Below, piece by piece: positions 56,276-64,000 of a DNA stretch of 64,000 nucleotides. The translations under genes were made by a program, and so were the position numbers. The notes beneath the pieces are model-generated. The model had not been told where the DNA came from. It did not search any database and worked only from the letters and a program-made list of their open reading frames with translations. Source of the DNA: an uncultured Lachnobacterium sp. (GTDB lineage Bacteria > Bacillota > Clostridia > Lachnospirales > Lachnospiraceae); the NCBI GenBank assembly GCA_900546625.1, contig URDU01000002.1, forward strand, positions 106,222 to 170,221, written 5' to 3'. How positions within the stretch are numbered: the stretch's first letter is position 1; every line of letters begins with the position of its first letter.

Positions 56276-58750
56276 ATGTTAAAAAAGGCAGGTAAAAAAA
56301 TATTTGCCGCAATATTAATAATGGCAATGATTTGCGGTATTTTCCCTAATTTGGGAGATTCGCAGGAGCAGGTGAAGGCATCATCAATTCCAAAATATGT
56401 TGTGGTATTGGATGCTGGTCACGATGCTTCCCACGCAGGAGCTCAAAACAGAAGTAATGGATACAGAGAGGAAGTCCTTACATATAAGATTGCCTCCTAT
56501 TGTAAGCAGGAATTGGAAAAGCATGATGGCGTTAAGGTATATATGGTAAGAGATTCATACGCATGTCCTTTTGGAGGAAGCTCGGTAAAGAGCACGGAGT
56601 GTAATTCTAAACGAGTAGAATTTTCAAAGAATGTTAATGCTGATCTATATATTAGTTTCCATTTGAATTCCGCAGGACCTTTGGCAAGAGGTGTATCGGT
56701 ATACTATCCGAATATGAATTATAAAAGTGAAATTGGAAGGAATGGAGAAGTTCTTGCCAAGGATATTATAAAGAGATTGGAGGCTTTGGGGATTCCTCAG
56801 CAAGGAAGAGGAACACTTATAAGAAATTCGAAAGATAATACAAGATATCCAGATGGCTCATTAGCTGATTATTTGGCAGTAATAAAAGGAAATAAATATA
56901 ACAATATTCCGGCAGTACTGATTGAACATTGCTTTATAAGTAATGCAAGTGATTGTGAGCAATTTTTGTCATCGGAAGAAAAACTAAGGACTCTTGGTGT
57001 AGCAGATGCAAACGGCATTATGGATTATTTAGGTCTTAATAATTTGAAGCAGGCATCTGATGGCAATTGGTATTTTTATAAAAATGGAGCTATTGATTAT
57101 AGTTACACCGGTTTGGCATTATATTCAGGAAATTGGTGGTATGTGAAAAACGGTAAAATTGATTTTAATGCAAATACATTAGCTTATTTTAAAGGAAATT
57201 GGTGGTATGTAAGAAATGGACGTGCGGATTTTAATGCCACTACACTAGCATATTACAATAAAATTTGGTGGTATGTAAAAGATGGACAGGTAGATTTTAA
57301 TGCCAACACGTTAGCATATTATAATAATAACTGGTGGTATGTGAGAAATGGCCAGGTAGATTTTAATGCCAACACATTAGCATACTATAATAATAATTGG
57401 TGGTATGTAAGAAATGGACAGGTAGACTTTAATGCCAACACATTAGGATATTATAATAATAATTGGTGGTATGTGAGAAATGGAGCTGTTGATTTTTCGT
57501 TCGACGGAATTGCCAGATATGGTTCCGGTGATTGGTATGTACATAATGGAGTGGTAGATTTTAATTATAATGGTCTATACAGGGTTAGTAATTTAACACA
57601 GAGTATGTCAGATGGTCAGACAGTGACATTTGATGGTTGGTATTCGTTTGTTAATGGTAAAGTAGATAAAAATAATTTGGATGTTATTTTTGATGGAGAA
57701 GAGTGGAAACTGGTAACAAATGAAAATGTAAGCAGTACATATAATGGTTTTGCTGAGAATGGGGAAAATAATTGGTTTGTAATTAATGGAAACGTAAAAT
57801 CTGATTTTACGGGTCTGGTTACGGACAAAGATAATATTACAAGATATGTTGAAAACGGAAAAGCTTCAAATATTACAGGAGTTAAGGAACTTTCATGCCC
57901 GCAATATAATCTTACAACAGGAAATACTCAGGAAGTTAATGGAACATATCACTTTACTAATGGCTGTCAGGATAGAACATATACCGGCATAGTTGAAGAA
58001 AAAAACATATTAACCTACTGGGAAAATGGTCAGTTAAATAAAGATATTAATAAATTAGTAAAATATAAAAACGAATTGTATTATTTTGAAAATGGAAAAT
58101 GCGACAAGACGTTCAAAGGAGTAGTGCAGGACGATACAGGCAGTTGGTATATAAACAATGGAAAAGTTGATTATAGTTATTCGGGAATGGCATTGTGTAA
58201 TAAGAACAAATGGTGGTATTGCATTAAGAATGGTAAATTAGATTCAAGTGTAAATAGACTTGAATACATGTATGGCAGATGGTGGTATGTTCATAATGGA
58301 GTGATTGATTTCCAAGAGAATACACTTGTACAAAACAATAGGGGCTGGTGGTATGTAAAAAATGGAATGGTAGATTTTTCATTTAATGGAATTTCCAAAA
58401 CTGATCATGGAGAATGGTATATAAAGAATGGAAATGTAGATTTTAATTATTCCGGAATGGCATTATGTACTAGTGATCAAAATTATAATGGTAAGACATA
58501 TTTTCATAAAGGCTGGTGGTATTGTATTAAAAATGGCAGCTTTGATGCACGTGCAGATAGACTTGAATACCTTTATGGTAGATGGTGGTATGTACATAAT
58601 GGAGTAATTGATTTCCAGGAGAATACATTAGTGCAGAATAACATGGGCTGGTGGTATGTAAATAATGGAATGGTAGATTTTAATTATAATGGTAATTTTG
58701 AATACAAAAATTGGACATATGTTATAAAAAATGGACATGTTGAGTTTTAA
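56276..58750 (+). CDS. Secreted N-acetylmuramoyl-L-alanine amidase with aromatic wall-binding repeats
   Basis: An 824-residue protein with a signal peptide (KKIFAAILIMAMICGIF, cut near residue 35). The Amidase_3 domain (about 40-250) has VVLDAGHDA, the zinc-ligand Glu in YREEV, DLYISFHLNSA and the catalytic glutamate in VLIEHCF; it cuts the bond between MurNAc and the stem peptide. From residue 260 on the protein is a long series of aromatic repeats: six 22-residue units with a WWYVRNG core, degenerate units, and a duplicated C-terminal module carrying RWWYVHNGVIDFQENTLV. A GGAAGG ribosome site precedes the ATG. The repeats probably bind wall polymer. Confidence 0.9.
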   Translation: MLKKAGKKIFAAILIMAMICGIFPNLGDSQEQVKASSIPKYVVVLDAGHDASHAGAQNRSNGYREEVLTYKIASYCKQELEKHDGVKVYMVRDSYACPFGGSSVKSTECNSKRVEFSKNVNADLYISFHLNSAGPLARGVSVYYPNMNYKSEIGRNGEVLAKDIIKRLEALGIPQQGRGTLIRNSKDNTRYPDGSLADYLAVIKGNKYNNIPAVLIEHCFISNASDCEQFLSSEEKLRTLGVADANGIMDYLGLNNLKQASDGNWYFYKNGAIDYSYTGLALYSGNWWYVKNGKIDFNANTLAYFKGNWWYVRNGRADFNATTLAYYNKIWWYVKDGQVDFNANTLAYYNNNWWYVRNGQVDFNANTLAYYNNNWWYVRNGQVDFNANTLGYYNNNWWYVRNGAVDFSFDGIARYGSGDWYVHNGVVDFNYNGLYRVSNLTQSMSDGQTVTFDGWYSFVNGKVDKNNLDVIFDGEEWKLVTNENVSSTYNGFAENGENNWFVINGNVKSDFTGLVTDKDNITRYVENGKASNITGVKELSCPQYNLTTGNTQEVNGTYHFTNGCQDRTYTGIVEEKNILTYWENGQLNKDINKLVKYKNELYYFENGKCDKTFKGVVQDDTGSWYINNGKVDYSYSGMALCNKNKWWYCIKNGKLDSSVNRLEYMYGRWWYVHNGVIDFQENTLVQNNRGWWYVKNGMVDFSFNGISKTDHGEWYIKNGNVDFNYSGMALCTSDQNYNGKTYFHKGWWYCIKNGSFDARADRLEYLYGRWWYVHNGVIDFQENTLVQNNMGWWYVNNGMVDFNYNGNFEYKNWTYVIKNGHVEF
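57119..57514 (+). repeat. Six tandem 66-bp repeats in the amidase gene
   Basis: Six in-frame 66-bp units encode 22-residue repeats of the type YYNNNWWYVRNGQVDFNANT. Copies 3-5 are nearly identical in DNA, so recent unequal exchange is likely. The same unit occurs in the next gene. Confidence 0.85.
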
Positions 58751-58781
58751 TATTTAAGCGTTGCTTATGGAGGATGTTTTT

Positions 58782-60329
58782 ATGGTTAAAAAGATGAATG
58801 CATTTAATATTCAAAAAGCATTTGTTGCAATTGCGTTGATGGCATTTACATTATTTTTCGTTGGAAAAAATGAAGTATCTGCATCGACAACTTCAAATTA
58901 CTACGTAAGTGACCCGAACTCTGCTATGTATGGAAAAGTTCTGAAACTATACTACGATGATCAGGGGCATGTAATAGAGGATGCGCTGGGAATAGCAGGT
59001 AATTTCGCTGAATATGAAATATATGTAAATAAGAGTAAAGAACTTATTACTGTATATGGTAGGGATAACAATGTATATGTTCCTGTAAAGAGATTTATCT
59101 GCTCAGACGGTGGGAGCAATACACCGGAAGGCATATTTTATACACCGGCAAAATATAGATGGCAGACTTTAATGGGACCATCATATGGCCAATGGTGTAC
59201 AAGAATACATGGTGGTGTATTATTTCATTCAGTATTTTATAATTCAAAAAATAACCCACAGACATTAAGTGTGAGTGCATACAATAAATTGGGTACAACC
59301 TGTTCACATGGATGTATTCGTCTTACAGCAGGGGATGCAAAATGGATATATGATAATTGTAAGATAGGGACTAAGGTGGTTATATACTCCAAGGGAGGAT
59401 ACGAGCCGTTTTCGAAGCCTTCCTCATATAAATTACCATCATGGCATACATGGGATCCGACAGATCCGACATCGTATTATTTATGTAAACAGCGTGGTTG
59501 TCACTCAATCATTGCAGATGGTTTGACATATGATGCAACAGATAACCAATGGAGATATTATCAGAGTGGAGTTTTTGCTGATTGGTTTACTTCATTGGCA
59601 CAGTATAATGGTCAATGGTGGTATGTGAAAAATGGTGTGATTGATTTCAATGCCAATACATTAGCATATTATAACAATAATTGGTGGTATGTGAGAAATG
59701 GCCGAGTGGACTTTAATGCGAATACGTTAGGTTATTATAATAATAATTGGTGGTATGTAAGAAATGGTCGAGTAGATTTTAATGCTAATACATTAGGTTA
59801 TTATAATAATAATTGGTGGTACGTAAGAAACGGCTGCGTAGATTTTAATGCGAATACATTAGGTTATTATAATAATAATTGGTGGTATGTAAGAAATGGA
59901 CGAGTAGATTTTAGTGCGAATACATTAGGCTATTATAATAACAGCTGGTGGTATGTAAGAAATGGACGAGTAGATTTTAGTGCCAATACGTTAGGCTATT
60001 ATAATAATAACTGGTGGTACGTAAGAAATGGTCGAGTAGATTTTAATGCGAATACATTAGGCTATTATAATAACAACTGGTGGTATGTAAAAAATGGTTG
60101 TGTAGATTTTAATGCCAATACATTAGCATACTATAATAATAATTGGTGGTATGTGAAAAATGGTCATGTAGACTTTACAGCTAATACAATTGCGGAAAAT
60201 CAAAAAGGATTATGGTATGTAGATAATGGTGCTGTAGACTTTGCGTATAATGGAACTTTTGAGGGATTAGATGGAAAAGTGTATTATATAAGAAATGGTA
60301 TGGTATACATGATAGATGAGTCAAAATAA
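58782..60329 (+). CDS. Secreted L,D-transpeptidase with aromatic wall-binding repeats
   Basis: About 515 residues from ATG 58782, chosen because GGAGG (58769-58773) precedes it. The signal peptide (FVAIALMAFTLFFVG, ending near VSAS) leads to a YkuD domain (about 55-205) with ICSDGGSNTPEGIFYTP, RIHGGVLFHSVFY and the catalytic cysteine Cys178 in SHGCIRL. A short link (PSWHTWDPTDPTSYY) is followed by nine near-identical 22-residue WWYV units and one degenerate copy. It cross-links or modifies peptidoglycan while bound to the wall. It starts 31 bp after the amidase stop and shares its promoter. Confidence 0.9.
   Translation: MVKKMNAFNIQKAFVAIALMAFTLFFVGKNEVSASTTSNYYVSDPNSAMYGKVLKLYYDDQGHVIEDALGIAGNFAEYEIYVNKSKELITVYGRDNNVYVPVKRFICSDGGSNTPEGIFYTPAKYRWQTLMGPSYGQWCTRIHGGVLFHSVFYNSKNNPQTLSVSAYNKLGTTCSHGCIRLTAGDAKWIYDNCKIGTKVVIYSKGGYEPFSKPSSYKLPSWHTWDPTDPTSYYLCKQRGCHSIIADGLTYDATDNQWRYYQSGVFADWFTSLAQYNGQWWYVKNGVIDFNANTLAYYNNNWWYVRNGRVDFNANTLGYYNNNWWYVRNGRVDFNANTLGYYNNNWWYVRNGCVDFNANTLGYYNNNWWYVRNGRVDFSANTLGYYNNSWWYVRNGRVDFSANTLGYYNNNWWYVRNGRVDFNANTLGYYNNNWWYVKNGCVDFNANTLAYYNNNWWYVKNGHVDFTANTIAENQKGLWYVDNGAVDFAYNGTFEGLDGKVYYIRNGMVYMIDESK
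59601..60194 (+). repeat. Nine tandem 66-bp repeats in the L,D-transpeptidase gene
   Basis: Nine consecutive in-frame 66-bp units (YYNNNWWYVRNGRVDFNANT type) with only scattered changes, such as Arg to Cys at one position. DNA similarity to the amidase array at 57119-57514 is very high, so the two arrays can exchange. Confidence 0.9.
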
Positions 60330-60352
60330 AACATAATGATTTTACGGTAGAG

Positions 60353-60383
60353 ATTTCTACATGGAAAGCATGTGGAAATTTTT
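60353..60383 (+). terminator. Terminator after the L,D-transpeptidase gene
   Basis: ATTTCTACATG (60353-60363) pairs with CATGTGGAAAT (60369-60379) over 11 bp (one G-U) around GAAAG, followed by Ts. Confidence 0.75.
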
Positions 60384-60425
60384 GCTATTCAATTTAGCTA
60401 ATATTTATGAAAAGGAGTAATCTAG

Positions 60426-62780
60426 TTGATTAAGAAAAAGTACTTAGCAGTTGTAATGTCACTTATATCTGTTATTTCATTGGCACCTAATATTGGAATG
60501 AACAGAGTGTTGGCAGATGAAGAAACAGAGAATGTTACAGACAAAATGGTTGAACCGAAAAACAGTGTTGATGGTATCAAGCAGGTTAATATAGGTGATG
60601 GTAACGGATTGGAAGAGCATGCAGACAATGAATATGGGCATGATTATGCTCAGGATGACGTAGATGATACATATGATATTTATTCAAATTTTGGTACAGA
60701 TGATCCGATGGCAGGAAGAGCTAATGGTTATGTAGATGAAGGCTTTTTGGATGATAGTGAATCAGAAATAGCTACATACAGTTTATATGCTAATTATGTT
60801 ACACATAATAGTAAGTTTAATGGTTCAGCAAAGAGGACAGGAATAGATGTATCTTCATGGCAGGGAAACATTAACTGGAATCAGGTAAAAGCTTCAGGAG
60901 TTGAGTTTGCTTTTATTCGTGTCGGGTACAGAGGTTATGCTTCAGGATCACTTGATATGGACAGAAAAGCTATAGATAATATAAATGGAGCAAAAAATGC
61001 TGGAATAAAAATTGGAGTATATATTCGTTCACAGGCTGTTAATGTAAATGAAGCATATGAGGAAGCTGATTATATAACTAGCAAAATATCAGGATATAAT
61101 ATAGATTTACCAGTAGTTATAGATTACGAGTATGCTTCTGGACCATCGGGCAGATTGTATGATGCTCATTTGACACAGGCAGCAGCTACTGATGTAGTAA
61201 ATGCATTTTGCAGCAGGGTACAGTCGAAGGGATATATAGGTATGGTATATGCAAATAAGAGTATGCTTAATAATTCCCTTTATAAAGATAATATAAGTTC
61301 AAGGGAACTGGTTTGGCTTGCAAACTATACCCATCAGACTGACTATGCAGGAGATTATCGTTTTTGGCAGTATACAAATACGGGACATGTTGATGGTATA
61401 GATGGAAATGTTGATGTAGATGTATGGTATGATGATGGAACACTATTTACAGGTGAGTATTCTGTGTGCAATGGTGTTTATACTATCTCTTCAAAATTAA
61501 ATGAGAACATGGTTCTGGATGTTGCAAATGCAAGCTGGGAAAATGGTGCAAATATACAGCTGTACAAATCAAATGAAACTAATGCCCAAAAGTTTAGAAT
61601 TTCATATGCAGGTAAGGGTAATTATATAATTGAAAATATAAATTCGCGTAAACTTATTGATGTAAGTGCTGGAAGTACTGCTAATGGAGCAAATATACAG
61701 CAGTACAATTCGAATGATTCTTATGCACAGAGATGGATACTTAAACCTACAGGTGACGGATATTTTGAGATAGTGTCGCCAATAAGTGGTAAGTGTTTGA
61801 ATGTTGCGGCTAAGAGTGCGGTAAATGGAGCTAATATAGAACTTTATCAGAATACATGGGCTGATTCCCAAAAATTTAAGCTTTCTCTTTGTGACGGAGG
61901 GCAGACTCTACAGAGTGGAGTATATGAGATAGAATCATCGCTTAATTATAGTCAGGTGCTGGATGTAAGTAATGGAAGCCATGCAAGCGGTGCTAATGTA
62001 CAGCTTTATAGGTCAAATGGTACGGAAGCTCAGAAATGGGTTGTATCATATCTTGGTAACGGATATTATAATATAAGTAATCTTGGATCATCTAAATCTC
62101 TTGATGTATCAAATGCTGGTAGATCAAACGGTACAAATATACAGCAGTATAGTTCAAATGGAACAGTTGCACAGCAATGGATTATACGTGATGCGGAAAA
62201 TGGATATTATTATATTATTGCAAGAAATTCAGGCTATTATGTAGACTTGTATAATGGATGGACTGGGAATGGAACAAATGTACAGCTTTATGGCCCAAAT
62301 GGAAGTGGTGCACAGAAGTTTAGGTTTAAATCAGTCGGAGCAACATATGTTTCTGATGGTGACTATTGCATTACAAGTGCGGTAAATGGAAACTATGCGT
62401 TAGATATAGCCAATGCCAGCATGGAAGCTTATGGTAATGTTCAGCTTTACTGGAAAAATTACACGGGAGCTCAGAGATTCAGACTCCATGCAGTAGGTGA
62501 TGGGTATTATACTATTCAAAATGTGAATTCTAGACTATATCTTGATGTTTCAGGAGCAAGTCTAAATGACAGTGCGAATGTTCAGCAGTATTATGGGAAC
62601 GGAACAGCTGCGCAGAAATGGCAGATTATACAAAATGTGGACCATTCGTATACTTTTGTTAGTGCGGCAAGCGGAAAGGTATTAGATGTTCACTATGGTA
62701 ATGTTACTAATGGCGGTAATATACAGCAGTACACAAATAATAGATCAGGATCACAGAAATTCTGGTTGCATAGACTTTGA
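60426..62780 (+). CDS. Secreted GH25 lysozyme with ricin-type lectin repeats
   Basis: A 784-residue protein starting at TTG 60426 with AAGGAG 8 bp upstream. After the signal peptide (AVVMSLISVISLAPNIG) and an acidic linker (about 35-125) comes a GH25 muramidase domain (about 138-340): TGIDVSSWQGNINW, the catalytic PVVIDYEY and FWQYTNTGHVDGIDGNVDVD. The rest holds nine subrepeats of the ricin B type, each ending GANIQ-Y-x-N...AQKF or AQKW, equal to three beta-trefoil domains. It cuts peptidoglycan glycan strands and probably binds galactose-type or other surface sugars. The last base of the frame is at 62780; no terminator was recognised. Confidence 0.92.
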   Translation: MIKKKYLAVVMSLISVISLAPNIGMNRVLADEETENVTDKMVEPKNSVDGIKQVNIGDGNGLEEHADNEYGHDYAQDDVDDTYDIYSNFGTDDPMAGRANGYVDEGFLDDSESEIATYSLYANYVTHNSKFNGSAKRTGIDVSSWQGNINWNQVKASGVEFAFIRVGYRGYASGSLDMDRKAIDNINGAKNAGIKIGVYIRSQAVNVNEAYEEADYITSKISGYNIDLPVVIDYEYASGPSGRLYDAHLTQAAATDVVNAFCSRVQSKGYIGMVYANKSMLNNSLYKDNISSRELVWLANYTHQTDYAGDYRFWQYTNTGHVDGIDGNVDVDVWYDDGTLFTGEYSVCNGVYTISSKLNENMVLDVANASWENGANIQLYKSNETNAQKFRISYAGKGNYIIENINSRKLIDVSAGSTANGANIQQYNSNDSYAQRWILKPTGDGYFEIVSPISGKCLNVAAKSAVNGANIELYQNTWADSQKFKLSLCDGGQTLQSGVYEIESSLNYSQVLDVSNGSHASGANVQLYRSNGTEAQKWVVSYLGNGYYNISNLGSSKSLDVSNAGRSNGTNIQQYSSNGTVAQQWIIRDAENGYYYIIARNSGYYVDLYNGWTGNGTNVQLYGPNGSGAQKFRFKSVGATYVSDGDYCITSAVNGNYALDIANASMEAYGNVQLYWKNYTGAQRFRLHAVGDGYYTIQNVNSRLYLDVSGASLNDSANVQQYYGNGTAAQKWQIIQNVDHSYTFVSAASGKVLDVHYGNVTNGGNIQQYTNNRSGSQKFWLHRL

Positions 62781-62888
62781 TTGCTATGAAAAAGGTAATA
62801 TGTGGCATTTAAAATTTTAATGAGCTTAAATCGGTATATTGCAAATATTTTGTCATGAAAATAACAGTTGTAAAGGTAATTGAATAGT

Positions 62889-63983
62889 ATGATTTTGGAA
62901 TATTTAGTTTGTTTTATTTTAGCTTTATCATTTTCCTCATCTGTAAGTTATATTAATACAGGAGAATGTACATTTGTGACATTAGAATATTGCGCAAAAG
63001 TAATTATTTACTTTTTAATATTCATTTTGATATTTAATGTTGTGCGGATATTGCTGAAACGAATGACTGGTGTGTCTGAAAAAATAAGGTTAGCTGCTTT
63101 TGAAAGAAAATATAGTGTTCTTATTATTGCAACAATCATTTTTTTATTATGGTTGCCTACATTTATATTACTGTTTCCAGGTACAGTGATTAATGATACG
63201 TGGGGACAGTTGGGACAATATATGGAATATACAGGTACAGAAAATTATGCAAAAGGGATATTATATGATCATCATCCGATTTTTGACACTTTTTTTATGG
63301 GAATTATAATTACAGGGATCAAGAATTTTACAGGACAATGGAATCTTGCCTTGTTTGGTTATGTTTTAATACAGGCAATTTTTTCAGCTATTGCATTTGC
63401 ATACACAATTGAGTATACTTATAATAAACTGAAATTGGATGCACGTATTGGAATTGTTATGATATTGATATATTCGTTACTTCCAATTTTCCCTATGAGT
63501 GTTCAGACTATATCAAAAGATGCATTGTTTTCATGGACATATGTAATATTTTCTGTTATGTTTATTGAAATTGTGCGTACGAAGGCAGAATGTCTTTTGT
63601 CTAAAAGATTTATGCTTGCTTTTATATTTATATGTATATTGAATTGTCTCACTAAAAAAGTTGGTGTATATATTGTATTAATTTCAATAGGTGTTGCCAC
63701 CTTTATAAAGTTGAAAAAAATTTTTCGACTTTACCTTATTATTCCTATATTTGCTATTATTATAGTAATGTATGTATTGATGCCAATTGTTATTGAAGCT
63801 ACTGGCACTATTAAAGGCGGGCAACAGGAAATGTTATCATTACCTTTTCAGCAGACAGCAAGATATGTTAAATACCATGGAGATGATATAACTGATTATG
63901 AATATGAAGTGATAGACAAAGTTTTGTGGATTACAGATCTTTCTGAAAGCTTCCTGTATAATTTAAATAGGTCAAGGGATTGA
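62889..63983 (+). CDS. DUF6020-like membrane protein, possibly interrupted
   Basis: About 364 residues from ATG 62889 (AAAGG lies 12 bp upstream; TTG 62880 is an alternative). Around nine helices and the loop FPGTVINDTWGQLGQYM followed by YDHHPIFDTFFMG match DUF6020 proteins, large membrane proteins of Lachnospiraceae surface loci with GT-C-like topology. Family members are, from memory, considerably longer, and here the frame stops just after a conserved region (IDKVLWITDL). A different frame reads on (VKGLTKKIPQ) to the window end, so a frameshift or the edge of a broken gene is possible. Confidence 0.7.
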   Translation: MILEYLVCFILALSFSSSVSYINTGECTFVTLEYCAKVIIYFLIFILIFNVVRILLKRMTGVSEKIRLAAFERKYSVLIIATIIFLLWLPTFILLFPGTVINDTWGQLGQYMEYTGTENYAKGILYDHHPIFDTFFMGIIITGIKNFTGQWNLALFGYVLIQAIFSAIAFAYTIEYTYNKLKLDARIGIVMILIYSLLPIFPMSVQTISKDALFSWTYVIFSVMFIEIVRTKAECLLSKRFMLAFIFICILNCLTKKVGVYIVLISIGVATFIKLKKIFRLYLIIPIFAIIIVMYVLMPIVIEATGTIKGGQQEMLSLPFQQTARYVKYHGDDITDYEYEVIDKVLWITDLSESFLYNLNRSRD

Positions 63984-64000
63984 CGAAAAAAATACCTCAA

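Noticed and set aside
59601-60194. CRISPR-like regular repeats
   Set aside because: The 66-bp units are contiguous, in frame and encode a wall-binding repeat; there are no spacers and no cas genes.

Overview
The window looks like chromosome of a low-to-moderate GC, Gram-positive anaerobe of the Lachnospiraceae type (Agathobacter/Eubacterium rectale or Roseburia relatives). This is an inference from gene families and layout: GGAGG-type ribosome sites, a DUF1015 protein beside glmM, a cdaA-ybbR operon with extra membrane genes, L,D-transpeptidases with Ig-like or aromatic wall repeats, and a ComF/flagellar-regulator pair. No rRNA, tRNA, CRISPR array, prophage or complete insertion sequence was seen.

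Layout. 1-9.7 kb: the 3' end of secA, a decayed stretch with three gene fragments, a compact Phd/RelE-type toxin-antitoxin pair with its own promoter and terminator, then uvrB-uvrA and a lone mreB. 9.7-18.3 kb: comF, a flagellar-operon-type zinc protein, two unknown membrane proteins, cdaA and cdaR (cyclic-di-AMP synthesis and control), an HPr-like protein and three tandem paralogous family 2 glycosyltransferases. 18.4-24.7 kb: a lipoprotein L,D-transpeptidase, then a polysaccharide assembly set (Wzz-type chain-length protein, BY-kinase, LCP ligase) and a GH3 protein that lacks the family's usual catalytic histidine. 24.7-29.6 kb: DUF1015, glmM, a small membrane protein, VanZ-like, GtrB-like. 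29.6-32.7 kb: a self-contained three-gene cassette (adenylating enzyme, acyl carrier protein, PLP decarboxylase) bounded by terminators. 32.7-39.1 kb: glf on the minus strand, a MerR-methyltransferase fusion, and rfbA-B-D-C for dTDP-rhamnose, with a roughly 190-bp multi-stem element inserted between rfbB and rfbD.

39.4 kb to the end is visibly more AT-rich and reads as a variable surface-polysaccharide island: two Wzy/ligase-like proteins, a degenerate and a canonical phosphoglycosyl transferase in tandem, several glycosyltransferases, acyl/acetyltransferases, a Wzx flippase, an LTA-synthase-like enzyme, a second GtrB with a GT-C-like partner, then three secreted wall enzymes (amidase, L,D-transpeptidase, GH25 lysozyme) carrying long repeat arrays, and a DUF6020 membrane protein at the edge.

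Together, rfb and glf make dTDP-L-rhamnose and UDP-galactofuranose. The PGT starts a lipid-linked repeat, the glycosyltransferases extend it, Wzx/Wzy/Wzz flip and polymerise it under BY-kinase control, and LCP links it to peptidoglycan. GtrB/GT-C, acyltransferase and LTA-synthase-like enzymes could decorate it. The most unusual candidates are the adenylation-ACP-decarboxylase cassette, the structured element inside the rfb operon, the pseudo-PGT/PGT pair, the altered GH3 enzyme, and the shared 66-bp repeat arrays of the wall enzymes.
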